From positions 11,614-75,613 of the forward strand of contig JBOIDR010000003.1 in assembly GCA_050740695.1 (NCBI GenBank): DNA of 64,000 bases, given 5' to 3'. Below the pieces are notes generated by a model. It did not search any database and was not told where the DNA came from. It worked only from the letters and a program-made list of their open reading frames with translations. This DNA is from JACCXJ01 sp050740695. GTDB taxonomy: Bacteria; Pseudomonadota; Gammaproteobacteria; JACCXJ01. The translations under genes were made by a program, and so were the position numbers. Shown here piece by piece: positions 34,150 through 42,968 of the stretch (positions are counted from its first letter, which is position 1; each line of letters begins with the position of its first letter).

Positions 34150-35406
34150 CTAGGCGATCTTCACCTTGCGAGGATCCGGCGCGACCGAATCGAGCACCAT
34201 GACCCCGTGGTCGGTATCCACGCCGTTCGCGTCCGCGAAGCGGAGCTTGGCGCACCCACCCATGCCGGCGACGGAGGCCTCGTAGGTCCCGCCGTGGTCG
34301 GTTACCTCCTCCCACCAGCGCATGTGCATGCCGGAGTCGGAGTCCTTACCCCATACCTCCGCCAGCGCCTGGGCGCCGAGAAGGATCGCGCGGTCCACCG
34401 CGTAATCGGTAGCCAGGGTCGGCACCGTCTTGGTGGTCTCGGTGTAGCTCGCGGCCGAGGTGGCTACAGTCACCGATTCGCCGGGGAGGAACCGGATGGC
34501 CCGGGCCGACTTGCGCACCAGGATCCCGTTCCACATGCCTGGCTCGCCGGAGAAGAGCGGGTTCTTGCTGCCACGCTCGCGCGCGTTGGACAAGAAGGTC
34601 CGCCATGCCTTATCTCCGGTCCGGGTCTGGAGGTAATGCCACTGCCGGCTCGACACATAGAGCACGTACAGCGGCTCATCCATGGACGCCGGATCGTCGG
34701 GGAACATGATCGGCTGGAGAGGGATATCCGCCTCGTCGATTGCAGCACGGAGCCGATCGATGTCGTCGAGCGTCAGGATGTCCGCCGTGTCGAGGGTGTC
34801 GATGGCGGTGGCATCGCCGGCATAGAAATGCCGGTTGAAGGTCGGCGCCTGGACGGCGTTGACCATGATCTCGTTGAAATCGGCATCGCTCGCCAACGGG
34901 ATCACCCAGTCGGCGGTATTCATCGATCCGCGAGCGCCGGCGAAATGGATCAGCTTCGTTTGATCCAACGCCCGGGCCCACCAACCGGAGAGCTCGATGC
35001 GACCGACCGTGCGGAGATCGTGGACCGTCCGCTGCTGCGTCATGCGACCGCCCGGGTCCACGCCGCCGCGCATCTGGTTGATCTTGATGTCCATGGACTT
35101 GGACTTCAGCGCCATCATGCGCCCGCTGATCTTCTTGTCCCCCATGACCGGCTTGCCCTGGAGGATATTGAACATATCGACCGACACCGTGTCGCCACGG
35201 CTTTTGGTCAAATCGGTCACCCGGATGGACGGGTAGCCCGGTGCTGTTTGCATGCGCTCCGCCTTCGCCGTTTCTGCGTCGAGGGTCGGCGCCGGTCCGG
35301 TCAGGCGATTACCGAAGGTCTGCTTTCTGGTGATCTCGGTGAACACCGCGGCGCCGAAGACCTTGCGCGCCAGCGGGTGTCCGAATGGGATGGATGTCTG
35401 TGACAT
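34150..35406 (-). CDS. Major capsid protein, N4 gp56 type
   Basis: 418 codons, the usual size for the family. The N-terminal third has the characteristic order FGHPLARKVFGAAVFTEITR, NRLTGP, DLTKSRGDTVSVDMFNILQG, VMGDKKISGRMM, then QMRGGVDPGGRMTQQRT. These match the N4 gp56/DUF4043 capsid family. It follows the scaffold gene. A terminator and a 100-base gap lie before it, so it may have its own promoter or rely on partial read-through. Confidence 0.85.
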   Translation of the reverse strand: MSQTSIPFGHPLARKVFGAAVFTEITRKQTFGNRLTGPAPTLDAETAKAERMQTAPGYPSIRVTDLTKSRGDTVSVDMFNILQGKPVMGDKKISGRMMALKSKSMDIKINQMRGGVDPGGRMTQQRTVHDLRTVGRIELSGWWARALDQTKLIHFAGARGSMNTADWVIPLASDADFNEIMVNAVQAPTFNRHFYAGDATAIDTLDTADILTLDDIDRLRAAIDEADIPLQPIMFPDDPASMDEPLYVLYVSSRQWHYLQTRTGDKAWRTFLSNARERGSKNPLFSGEPGMWNGILVRKSARAIRFLPGESVTVATSAASYTETTKTVPTLATDYAVDRAILLGAQALAEVWGKDSDSGMHMRWWEEVTDHGGTYEASVAGMGGCAKLRFADANGVDTDHGVMVLDSVAPDPRKVKIA

Positions 35407-35525
35407 TGAGTTTTTCCTCGACGGACATCCTCAAGAAGGGATGCGCGTCATTGCTTGGTGGTGGATTCCATGAGTGATTCCCCTTCTGTCGCCGAGGGTC
35501 GCGTGGATCCGGCAACTGCCGGACG

Positions 35526-35549
35526 AAAAAAAACCGGCACGAGGCCGGT
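35526..35549 (-). terminator. Intrinsic terminator between scaffold and capsid genes
   Basis: Minus-strand stem ACCGGC, loop CTCGT, GCCGGT, followed by eight T residues. Strongest terminator in the late region. It sits between scaffold and major capsid genes and could set their ratio. Confidence 0.85.
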
Positions 35550-35618
35550 CGCGCGAGCCTGTATCGCCAGGCTCAAGCGAGGGTAAACGGGCCGGCGGGC
35601 AGCCGGCCGGTAAAACGA

Positions 35619-36668
35619 TCAGAGACCGCGCAGGAACGACTCCAGTCTCTCCGGATTACGTGCGGCCATGGAGCCCAAGTGCGCCTGTAGCTGGGCCGGG
35701 CTCATCCTTTCCAAGGCCTCGGTTTCCGACTGCGCCGGGGGTGTGCCACCGGGGATGTCGCTCATCGACGCGGGCCGGCGGACGCTGGCGCGGTGGATGG
35801 CGCGCTCCGCAGCCTTGCCTGTATCCGTGGCACCTCTAGCCTTCGCCGAGTGCGGGGATTCCCCGTAAACCGCTTCGACCTTCCCTGGCAGCTCGTCCAT
35901 GCGCTCCGCCCACGACATCTCGCTGTAGGCGGGGTTGGATCTCATGAGGATCTGGTGAAGCTCGTTGGCTCGCGCATACCACTCGGGGTTGGCGCTGTCG
36001 GCTTGCCACTCGGCCATGAGCGGTACGGCGTCGATCGCCGCCTGGATCCCGTCCTGCTCGCTGCTGCGCTCCGCTGTATCACGCGCCGCTCGCTCACTTT
36101 CGATCGCCTGCGCCCAGCGCGTCACGGCTGCGACCTGTACCTTTAGCTTGTAGTTATCGAGCCATTGGTCCGCGAACTCGTCGCCGTAGCTTTCGCGGAG
36201 CTCCTCCGCCTTCGCTTCCACCTCTGCCGGCAACTCCGCGGCGGCAGCGTCCGCATGCTTCTGTGGCTGTTCCGGATCTGCGGCGGCACCGGCCGGCTGG
36301 GCCTTTTTCAGTGCCTCGAGCTCGGCTGTCAACGCCGCGGTCTGCGCTTCAAGCGCCTTGCGCGCATCCCGCTCCGACCGCAGGACATCGTAGGGGATCA
36401 CATGCTTGCCGTCGCGGGTCAATACGCCTTCCGGATCGCCGCCCGGTTTGCCGGGATCCGCCGCATCGGCTAGGGGCTTCGCATCGGCGTCCGCCGCCGG
36501 CCGTCCCGCGGCATCATCAGCCGCGGCGGGGGCCTTGTCCTTTCCAGCGGCGTTTTCGTCCGCCCGCTCGCCATCGGCGAGCCCCGCGAGTCCTTCCGCG
36601 TCGGTCGGCCAAGTCTCCGGTTTATCCAGATCCAACGGTGCTGCCGTGTCGGTGTTCGCTTCGCTCAT
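35619..36668 (-). CDS. Scaffold protein
   Basis: 349 codons, very acidic and helical, with no strands. Contains long Ala/Asp/Glu stretches (EALKKAQPAGAAADPEQPQK) and a C-terminal basic-helix end (ARNPERLESFLRGL) of the kind that binds capsid subunits. Located between portal and major capsid genes, the standard place for a scaffold or assembly protein that is absent from the mature head. Confidence 0.75.
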   Translation of the reverse strand: MSEANTDTAAPLDLDKPETWPTDAEGLAGLADGERADENAAGKDKAPAAADDAAGRPAADADAKPLADAADPGKPGGDPEGVLTRDGKHVIPYDVLRSERDARKALEAQTAALTAELEALKKAQPAGAAADPEQPQKHADAAAAELPAEVEAKAEELRESYGDEFADQWLDNYKLKVQVAAVTRWAQAIESERAARDTAERSSEQDGIQAAIDAVPLMAEWQADSANPEWYARANELHQILMRSNPAYSEMSWAERMDELPGKVEAVYGESPHSAKARGATDTGKAAERAIHRASVRRPASMSDIPGGTPPAQSETEALERMSPAQLQAHLGSMAARNPERLESFLRGL

Positions 36669-36708
36669 TCAGTAACCTCTATCGCTCGGTTTGCGGGATG
36701 CCGGCGGG

Positions 36709-38925
36709 CTACTGGCCCAACTCCGGCGTTTCCATCCCGGCCGTCAGGCCGACGCCTGCGTTGGCCGGGGTCAAGGGATTCGTGTTTTGCGGCATCGGAA
36801 CAGCCGGCGTGCCGGGCGCCGGACTCGGGACGATCGGCGGCGCATCGTGGTCCACATAACCCGCGCTCTTGAGCAATGTATCGGCGAGCGGCGCGGCCGC
36901 GGGGTTCATGGCGATGGTGTTCGCCGCCTGGACGGCGCTGTACTGCCCCTCGATATTCTTCGTCGTGCCCTCGGCGCGCAGCTTGTCTACCTTGGCGCGC
37001 AACTCCTCGATCTCGAGCCGGAGCTTCTCGTTCGCGAGCGCTTGCTGGTCGTCCTTTGCCTGCTTGGCCGCGGCGTTTTCCGGGTCGTCCGCTTTCGCCC
37101 CGAACCCGGTGATGCGGCTGATCCGGTCCACGACCTCATGGCGGATCTGTAGGTCCGAGGCCTTGAAGATGAGGTCCACCACCGCCACCTGGATCTCGGG
37201 TGGCAGCGATTTGGTCATTTCGGTGAGCAGCTTGAACTGCTGGGCCCGGTAGCTCGGCGTATCCACGACGTCCGTCAGCTCCATCTGCGCCTTGGTTCGC
37301 GCGATGTCGTTGCTGCGGTAGGTCATGCCGTTCTCGTCCGTGAGTAACCGATTGATGGTGATCGGAACCTTGCGGCCCGAGCGCTCGACCTCGAAGGTTT
37401 GCTCGCCGCGTGCCGCGAGGTCCTCCTTGACCATCGATAGGAGCAACTCGCCGACCTGCTGCCGCGCAAAACGGTAGTTCTCGTTGATCCCGGCGAGCGT
37501 CGTCGCGCCTTGTTCGACCAGGCTCGCGATCGCGATCCCTGAGTCTGCTCCTTGCGACTCCTTCCCGAGGAGTGCCTGATAGACCCCGGCGGTGTCCTGG
37601 ATGGATCGCGTGGCGTCCTGCAAGACATCGAATTGCTGGCGCGACAGGTCTCGATCGGCCTCGACCCGGAACGCATCCGCGGTCCGGTTCATCCGGTTCG
37701 GGTTCATGAGCATGACCGCATCCGCCCGGCCGGCCTCCTCCATGAGGCGATCGAACGTCATCTCCGGCGAGAGGGCATCGTCGTCCATGACGATCCGCTT
37801 GGCGCTCAGCAGCCACATCATCTTGCTGAGTCGCGCGTTCACCTCGTCTTGCGGGCTCATCATCCGGCGCACCAGGCCATAGGGAATGCTGGTGCGGTCC
37901 TCGCGGTAGCCCCAGAACGGGACGTAGGGGAACCGGTTGTGTGGATGCGGGGATGGGATGTCCGCGAGCTGGTGCGGCCCCAGCCACCACGACAGCCGGA
38001 CCTTCACCAGCGGCGCTAACTGAGCCATGGCCATCCCAGTCGCGAGCGCCGCCGCATGGCGGGGGTTCTTACGGTCGTACTCGATCACCAGGCCAGTCGG
38101 CAGACGCAGGGTGAGAGCCGTTACCCACGTCCGGTACCACACCTCATACAGGCACAGCCGGCGGCGCAGGCTGTCGCGCCACTCCAGCGCCTCGATGCTG
38201 CACCGAGCCTCGTCCTCGAAGGCCTGGGACAGGGCCAGCGCGTTGTCTCCCCAGATCGCGGGATCCCAGTTCGCCCAGCCGCTGCAGGCCATCCTGATCA
38301 ACTCGGCCCGATCCGGGAACAACGCCTCGACCACATCCTGGTCGAACCACTGCCGCCGCACCAAATACCGGGCGACGGAGAGGTCTGGCTCGCGCGCACG
38401 CCAATCCCAATAGATCTCCCGCCGATGTACCGACCGGAGCCGATACGGATAGGAGAAAGGGTCTGGGTTCCTCCCGACCTCGACCCACCCGAGGCCGGAT
38501 TTGATCTGGGAGGCATAGGCATCGGAGCAGGCGCGGTCCGCTCCCGAGCTGCGCTCGGCGCGCTTCATCTGCAGGTTCAGCACGTCGGCGACGTCCTGAT
38601 CGGCGTCTGTGTCGCCACTGACTGTCCAGTCGCGCCGATTCTTAGCCTCCATGCCGAGCACCACATCCACGGTCGGCCCGATGAGATTGCGCGACAGTGG
38701 GGGGATCCCGCGGTCCTTCATCGCGGCCAGGGTCTCCGCGTCGAGCTGGAGCCCGTCGTAGTAGTCCGCAGCCCTGTCCGCCTCCCGCCGCCAGCGTGGT
38801 TCGTCGCGGATGTCGTAGAGGAACCGCTCCAGCTTTTCCAGCGGGAGGCCTTCTCCGCGACTCTTTCGGGCGAGCGTGGGAGTGGCCCCGCCGCTCGGGA
38901 CCGCTGCCTGTGTGTAGTCGAGCAT
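36709..38925 (-). CDS. Portal protein, P22-like
   Basis: 738 codons, the size of P22-type portals. The N-terminal region has RNLIGPTVDVVLGMEAKNRR, the wing region contains FPYVPFWGYREDRTSIPYGL and QDEVNARLSKMMWLLS, and a long alpha-helical C-terminus follows, as in the barrel of P22 gp1. It would form the dodecameric DNA gate at one vertex and dock the terminase. The end (TPANAGVGLTAGME) holds a decayed version of the in-frame hairpin repeat. Lies directly downstream of the terminase genes and one small gene. Confidence 0.85.
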   Translation of the reverse strand: MLDYTQAAVPSGGATPTLARKSRGEGLPLEKLERFLYDIRDEPRWRREADRAADYYDGLQLDAETLAAMKDRGIPPLSRNLIGPTVDVVLGMEAKNRRDWTVSGDTDADQDVADVLNLQMKRAERSSGADRACSDAYASQIKSGLGWVEVGRNPDPFSYPYRLRSVHRREIYWDWRAREPDLSVARYLVRRQWFDQDVVEALFPDRAELIRMACSGWANWDPAIWGDNALALSQAFEDEARCSIEALEWRDSLRRRLCLYEVWYRTWVTALTLRLPTGLVIEYDRKNPRHAAALATGMAMAQLAPLVKVRLSWWLGPHQLADIPSPHPHNRFPYVPFWGYREDRTSIPYGLVRRMMSPQDEVNARLSKMMWLLSAKRIVMDDDALSPEMTFDRLMEEAGRADAVMLMNPNRMNRTADAFRVEADRDLSRQQFDVLQDATRSIQDTAGVYQALLGKESQGADSGIAIASLVEQGATTLAGINENYRFARQQVGELLLSMVKEDLAARGEQTFEVERSGRKVPITINRLLTDENGMTYRSNDIARTKAQMELTDVVDTPSYRAQQFKLLTEMTKSLPPEIQVAVVDLIFKASDLQIRHEVVDRISRITGFGAKADDPENAAAKQAKDDQQALANEKLRLEIEELRAKVDKLRAEGTTKNIEGQYSAVQAANTIAMNPAAAPLADTLLKSAGYVDHDAPPIVPSPAPGTPAVPMPQNTNPLTPANAGVGLTAGMETPELGQ

Positions 38926-38941
38926 CAGCCGGCGGATTGGC

Positions 38942-39262
38942 TCAGGCCACGATCTCCCACGTCACCGCCCCGGCAGTAGCCGTACAACGAAGGGCGGTGA
39001 TGGGCCCGGTCAGCACCGTGTCCTTGGCGGTCGTCGAGGGCCCGTGGGTCCACGCTCGCCAGGTCGCCGTGCCGGAATTGACCGCCGCCTCGCCCGACAG
39101 CGTGTATTCAACAAGGCCCGTGGCTCCTCCGGCCGGAGAAAGGCCGACCGAAATCGGAACTGCATCGGGGTGCACCGCTACCGCTTCGGAGGTCGCGCCG
39201 CTGGATACGGTCTCCCGAAAGCTCCGGGAACCGCGGTGGGAAAGGGATCGGGTGATGGGCAT
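38942..39262 (-). CDS. Small beta-rich head protein
   Basis: 106 codons with alternating strands rich in Thr, Ala and Val (PISVGLSPAGGATGLVEYTL, then TATAGAVTWEIVA). Lies in the 300-base gap between large terminase and portal, so a head or neck accessory role is likely. I do not recognise the family. Confidence 0.55.
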   Translation of the reverse strand: MPITRSLSHRGSRSFRETVSSGATSEAVAVHPDAVPISVGLSPAGGATGLVEYTLSGEAAVNSGTATWRAWTHGPSTTAKDTVLTGPITALRCTATAGAVTWEIVA

Positions 39263-39277
39263 GTGTTCTCTCTGGTG

Positions 39278-40786
39278 TCAGGGAAGCCGCCAATGCGTGG
39301 TCCGTCTGGCCAAGCGTGCCGCCGTTTGTTTTTTCTCATGCACGGGATAAGCGAAGGTCATCGCGAGCGCATCCGCGCTGTCCGGGCTGGCCACACCGCG
39401 ATTGCGCATGTTTTCCTTCGATTCGAGCTTCAAGCGCCGCGAACTGTCGTAGGTGTACTTGGGCGCGGTGAGGTCGGTCCAAAGGGCCGGGTCCTCCGGG
39501 ATGCTCGATGGCAGATCGCGGAGCCAGTCCCGCATCAGCCCCCACATCTCGGCCCGCTTGTTGATGTACTTCGCGTCCTCGGTCGCCCGCTCGCCGCCGT
39601 GTACACGGATCAGGTTGCGATATCCGAGCTCGAGCAGCCGGTCGTACACGCCCGACCCGATCCCCACGACATCCACGAAGATCGCATCGGGACTCAGGGA
39701 ATCGATCAGGCGCCCCACGATACCGGCGAGTTCCATCGGGCCGCGTTTGTGGTAGCGCTCGACGCACAGCACGACCCGGCCGCGGCGGAGCACGATCGCG
39801 CTCGCGTCATCGCCGTATTCCGCGGGATCGACGCCCATGCACAGCGGCCCCAATGCCTCGATCTGCTTCGACCTGCTGGCCCGCTGGCAGTCGATGGGCA
39901 GGATGAGCGAATCCTGGGAGCCGGCAAGGAACGCTTCTTCCGGGGTAGCGGGGTACTCCTGCCGGAAGAGCGAAACGTCGCCCTGGAAGTCGTCCTGGAT
40001 CTTGGCGCGCCGCCAGTAGACCTGGGCGGTATCCAGGTCGTACAGCTCCGCCTCTTCCACGTCTTCGGGCGTTGCGGAAAACCCGGCCGGCGGGTCGCGT
40101 CGGTACTCCGGCATCCAGTGCCACGGGATGAAGAGCGGCAGGTACTCCGATTCGCCGTTTATCGCCGCCTGCCACATCCTGTGGAACAGGTTACCGACGC
40201 CATTGGCGGTGGATTCCAGGACGATCTCGGTCCCCGGCATGTCCGGCATGGCCTGCCCGATGCCGGCCATGTGCGTTTCGGCCGACGGCCAGAACGCCAC
40301 CTCGGATCCGTGGAAATACTGGATCGTGGAGCTCCGCCCCGTGCCCTTGGTACCCGCGGTCCCGATCTTGTACCCGGAATCGAGGGTGTCGAAGTAGAGC
40401 TCCTTCGCGCTCTGGTGCTTCGTGCTAGGCTTGATGACATCCGGGCAGTGCCCATGAAACCGGGAAACCATCTCGAACAGGTTGTCCGTCGCCGCCTGCT
40501 CGTGCGTGAGGATGTACGCGCGCTTACCCCACTCGCCGGTCACGCGCCAGTAGAAACGCCCCTCCACATAGGTGGAGATGCCCTCTTGCCGGGCCTTCAG
40601 GATGATGGCGCGGACGCGCCCGGTATCGACCTTCTGCTTCTCGAGCGCAGCATGCACATACGCCTGGGCTCGGTTGAGTTCCAGGGCTTCGATGCGGCCG
40701 GTCTTGGTCCGGATCCGCAGGGCTCGCCTGCCGTAGAACTGGAAGTCGCGGCGGAGTAGGGCCAGGTTCTTCTCCGCGTCCGACAT
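39278..40786 (-). CDS. Terminase large subunit
   Basis: 502 codons from MSDAEKNLALLRRDF; an upstream in-frame extension is Cys/Arg-rich and overlaps the small-terminase stop, so it was rejected. The ATPase domain has a Walker-A-like KARQEGIST and the coupling motif LESTANG. The RNase-H-like nuclease domain shows three acidic sites: GVDPAEYGDD, IFVDVVGIG and PDSADALAM. It packages DNA into the procapsid and cuts the concatemer. It follows the small subunit by 10 bases and precedes the portal. Confidence 0.9.
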   Translation of the reverse strand: MSDAEKNLALLRRDFQFYGRRALRIRTKTGRIEALELNRAQAYVHAALEKQKVDTGRVRAIILKARQEGISTYVEGRFYWRVTGEWGKRAYILTHEQAATDNLFEMVSRFHGHCPDVIKPSTKHQSAKELYFDTLDSGYKIGTAGTKGTGRSSTIQYFHGSEVAFWPSAETHMAGIGQAMPDMPGTEIVLESTANGVGNLFHRMWQAAINGESEYLPLFIPWHWMPEYRRDPPAGFSATPEDVEEAELYDLDTAQVYWRRAKIQDDFQGDVSLFRQEYPATPEEAFLAGSQDSLILPIDCQRASRSKQIEALGPLCMGVDPAEYGDDASAIVLRRGRVVLCVERYHKRGPMELAGIVGRLIDSLSPDAIFVDVVGIGSGVYDRLLELGYRNLIRVHGGERATEDAKYINKRAEMWGLMRDWLRDLPSSIPEDPALWTDLTAPKYTYDSSRRLKLESKENMRNRGVASPDSADALAMTFAYPVHEKKQTAARLARRTTHWRLP

Positions 40787-40796
40787 CGGGCCCCGG

Positions 40797-41318
40797 TTAC
40801 TCCTCACATAGACCGCGCAGCAACTCCTCGTAGCTTCTTTCGCGGCCTTCGTCGGCCCCGATCGCAAACGCTTGCCGCTCCAGCGGCACCGCCTTCCCGA
40901 GCGCCTGGGCCACCCGCAGCACGATGCCGGCGACGGTATCGGTCGGCCGCATCCATTTCGGGGCTGGCAATGCACCGCTCAGGTGGAGTTCCAGCTCCTG
41001 GACGAGCCTCGTGGCGATCCGGTTGAGTCTGCCGAGCATCACCCGATGCTGTCGCACGACCTCGACCGAGCGCGCCGCAGCCGCTTCTACCGCTTCCGCC
41101 TCGAGGGCCCCATCGGGTGCGGCGTCCCGCACCAATTCTTGTCGGACCTTCGCCTCGACCTCGGGTAAGAGATCCCGGGCCCACCCGTCCTTCTTCGCGC
41201 GCTTCTGGACGGCCCCCCGGCTGACGCCGCCTTGCCTGGCGATCTCCGAGACCGAGAGCTGGCCCCCGCGGTACTCGCGCTCGATCAGCGTCCAGTCGGG
41301 GGCTTGTCGGCCAGCCAT
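40797..41318 (-). CDS. Terminase small subunit
   Basis: 173 codons. The N-terminal helix-turn-helix (QLSVSEIARQGGVSRGAVQK) would recognise the packaging site. The central coiled coil and an acidic C-terminus (GADEGRERSYEELLRGLCEE) fit an oligomeric terminase small subunit. It overlaps the preceding gene by about 34 bases. Confidence 0.85.
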   Translation of the reverse strand: MAGRQAPDWTLIEREYRGGQLSVSEIARQGGVSRGAVQKRAKKDGWARDLLPEVEAKVRQELVRDAAPDGALEAEAVEAAAARSVEVVRQHRVMLGRLNRIATRLVQELELHLSGALPAPKWMRPTDTVAGIVLRVAQALGKAVPLERQAFAIGADEGRERSYEELLRGLCEE

Positions 41319-41695
41319 CTATTCGGTTGCTTCGGCACAGCGCGAGCGGTCTTCCTCTGTCGATGCTTACGCGGCGCTGGCACAAGCTCGACGACCGACA
41401 TAACTGCCTCGGTCGGGATCGTGATGTAACAGCCGTAAAGGTCCTCTGACCGATTCAACGCGAGGACGATCCGGTCCTTGTGCTGCTCGAAGAGGTGGCC
41501 GATCGTCGCGCATACGAGGGAGTCGCAGTGTTGGTATCTCCCCCAGCCTTCCTGCGCGGATGAATCGATCCACCGCACGAGCACGGGGCTTAGGTCCACG
41601 TCTTTCCCATGCTCGGCGAAAGATAAGGATGCAGGCGCCGCGCCGCGGCGTCCTGCCGCTGAGCCAGAGGGGGGAGGGGCTTGCGACGCCTGCAT
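41285..41695 (-). CDS. Conserved phage protein of unknown function
   Basis: 136 codons from MQASQAPPPSGSA; an upstream Arg-rich extension was not used. The core VLVRWIDSSAQEGWGRYQHC, then LALNRSEDLYGCYITIPTEA, is a pattern (GW..., IP at the end) found in small phage proteins near terminase genes. The function is unknown. The end is basic (PAPRKHRQRKTAR). Confidence 0.6.
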   Translation of the reverse strand: MQASQAPPPSGSAAGRRGAAPASLSFAEHGKDVDLSPVLVRWIDSSAQEGWGRYQHCDSLVCATIGHLFEQHKDRIVLALNRSEDLYGCYITIPTEAVMSVVELVPAPRKHRQRKTARAVPKQPNRWLADKPPTGR

Positions 41696-41703
41696 GTTCG
41701 GTT

Positions 41704-41880
41704 TTACTGGACCTTGTCCGGAGTGGTGACCCCGATGAGCCCAGCGATCGCGATAGCGACTTGTACGATCACTTCGATGTCCTGCTCTTGCAGGGTGATC
41801 CCGAGTAGCGCCCCGAGCAACAGCACCGCATTGCGCCATGTCGAGGGCTCTTTGAGCCGCGCTTTCAGGTATTCAATCAT
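41704..41880 (-). CDS. Holin-like membrane protein
   Basis: 58 codons: MIEYLKARLKEPSTWRNAV, a hydrophobic helix, a short polar turn, then a second hydrophobic helix (VIVQVAIAIAGLIGV) and an acidic end. The order of a charged N-terminal helix and two membrane segments matches class II holins. It would permit endolysin release, although the endolysin gene is 11 kb away. Too short for automatic calling but well supported by composition. Confidence 0.65.
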   Translation of the reverse strand: MIEYLKARLKEPSTWRNAVLLLGALLGITLQEQDIEVIVQVAIAIAGLIGVTTPDKVQ

Positions 41881-41911
41881 CACTTACGAGCCTCGGCAGG
41901 ACCGCGACCCT

Positions 41912-42106
41912 TTAACGCCCGCGCCGAGGGCCTCGCTGTCCAGGCCTATCCGCAAGCAGTCGGGCCATGAGCCACGCCGAGAGCGGCGACGCATCCACCG
42001 AGCGCCGTTGTTCCGCTCGGTCGGCCGCCGCAGATCGGCCGTCGAGGATCCGGTCCAGCGCCTGCCAATTGTCGAGGTCCTCGCGCTCATAGAGCTGGTC
42101 GATCAC
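41912..42106 (-). CDS. Small acidic/basic phage protein
   Basis: 64 codons from a GTG start: MIDQLYEREDLDNWQALDRI, then a basic C-terminus ending PRRGR. Alternative frames here give Arg-rich nonsense, so this frame is preferred. It lies between holin-like and small membrane genes. Unknown function. Confidence 0.5.
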   Translation of the reverse strand: MIDQLYEREDLDNWQALDRILDGRSAAADRAEQRRSVDASPLSAWLMARLLADRPGQRGPRRGR

Positions 42107-42125
42107 TGCGCCAGGCGGGCACGGG

Positions 42126-42281
42126 TCAGATCCGCTTAAACCAATTCGGATCTACTCCCGCGGGCGGAGCGCAACGACTCACCGGCCGTTTCGCCGGTAC
42201 CATTTTGTTCTCCGTCTGCCACACCAACGCCAGCATCAGGAACACCGGGAACATCGTTACCAAGGTATACATAATGGGCAT
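42126..42281 (-). CDS. Small single-span membrane protein
   Basis: 51 codons from the ATG after GAGGAAAGG. Residues 4-20 (MYTLVTMFPVFLMLALVW) form a membrane segment or signal anchor, followed by a short basic and Cys-containing tail (SRCAPPAGVDPNWF). Place next to holin-like genes suggests a lysis accessory (spanin-like), but no lipobox is clear. Confidence 0.5.
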   Translation of the reverse strand: MPIMYTLVTMFPVFLMLALVWQTENKMVPAKRPVSRCAPPAGVDPNWFKRI

Positions 42282-42294
42282 AGCCTTTCCTCGT

Positions 42295-42585
42295 TTAGCT
42301 CGGCCAGAACAGATCCACAATCTTGGTCGCGGCCGCGCCCATCCCCATCGATGCGAGGCCCATCCCGATCAGGATCCCTCTGCCATGCTTCGCAAGGCTC
42401 TCGAACCGCTCAATCCGCTCGGTGAGCTTGGCCATCGCCATCGAGGCATCGTCCGTTTGGTCTCGCAGATCTCGGCGCACTCCCTTAACGGCCTCGATCA
42501 GCTGGCCGAGGAGCAGTTGGTCGTCGGTGGGGACCCTTCTGCGCCCCGTTTGCTCAAACTCCCCGCTGTTGTCGTTTCTGCTCAA
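42295..42585 (-). CDS. Coiled-coil protein with C-terminal membrane segment
   Basis: 96 codons from a TTG start with GGAG 7 bases upstream. A charged coiled coil (residues 20-70, with LTERIERFESLAKHG) ends in a glycine-rich hydrophobic helix (ILIGMGLASMGMGAA). Small proteins of this build are frequent in phage lysis and packaging modules. Role unknown; lysis accessory is possible. Confidence 0.55.
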   Translation of the reverse strand: MSRNDNSGEFEQTGRRRVPTDDQLLLGQLIEAVKGVRRDLRDQTDDASMAMAKLTERIERFESLAKHGRGILIGMGLASMGMGAAATKIVDLFWPS

Positions 42586-42602
42586 GGGTCCATCTCCGGG
42601 CG

Positions 42603-42624
42603 CAAAAAAACCCGCGGTGCGGGT
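42603..42624 (-). terminator. Intrinsic terminator
   Basis: Minus-strand stem ACCCGC, ACC, GCGGGT followed by TTTTTTG. Placed before the lysis/packaging cluster and after the small gene at 42658-42951. Confidence 0.8.
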
Positions 42625-42657
42625 CTGGTGGGCGGCTCGGCCGCTGACGGATTCTGG

Positions 42658-42951
42658 TTACTGGGACGCGCAGGACGCACGTCGCCCCCGCCCCATTAGC
42701 GGACGGACCTCACGGGTCTTGAGGCGGACTCCCTGGTTGACGTACCATCCACCCGTCGCCGGAGTTACGTGGCGTTTCGCCGGCGGCACAAACGGGGCGC
42801 CCCGCAGTGCGCCTACGGTAGAGATCCCAACGGTGTTTGTGTTTGGACTGCGGACGGTCCGCCCATGCGGCATGGTTGCCATGGCGCGCGTGGGCGGGCC
42901 GTACCTCCTGCGCACCGCTGGTAGCACCCCCCGGTAGCACCCTGCTACCAA
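42658..42951 (-). CDS. Uncertain small basic protein
   Basis: 97 codons from a TTG with GGAG 6-8 bases upstream; an ATG 23 codons later is an alternative. The middle (STVGALRGAPFVPPAKRHVT, then GGWYVNQGVRLKTREV) looks protein-like, but the ends are low-complexity and basic. The terminator immediately downstream is in the right orientation to end its transcript. Function unknown. Confidence 0.35.
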   Translation of the reverse strand: MVAGCYRGVLPAVRRRYGPPTRAMATMPHGRTVRSPNTNTVGISTVGALRGAPFVPPAKRHVTPATGGWYVNQGVRLKTREVRPLMGRGRRASCASQ

Positions 42952-42968
42952 GCCGCTCTCCTGCTACC
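42920..42968. promoter_or_regulatory. Cluster of GGTAGCA / TGCTACC half-sites
   Basis: GGTAGCA at 42920 and 42933, TGCTACC at 42943 and 42962. Sites 42933-42949 form a perfect inverted repeat with a 3-base centre (CCC). A further TGCTACT is at 43054. Looks like a regulator-binding cluster at the upstream end of the late region. Confidence 0.45.

Noticed and set aside
39044..40759. A 571-codon plus-strand frame
   Set aside because: Antisense of the large terminase gene, which carries clear motifs on the minus strand.
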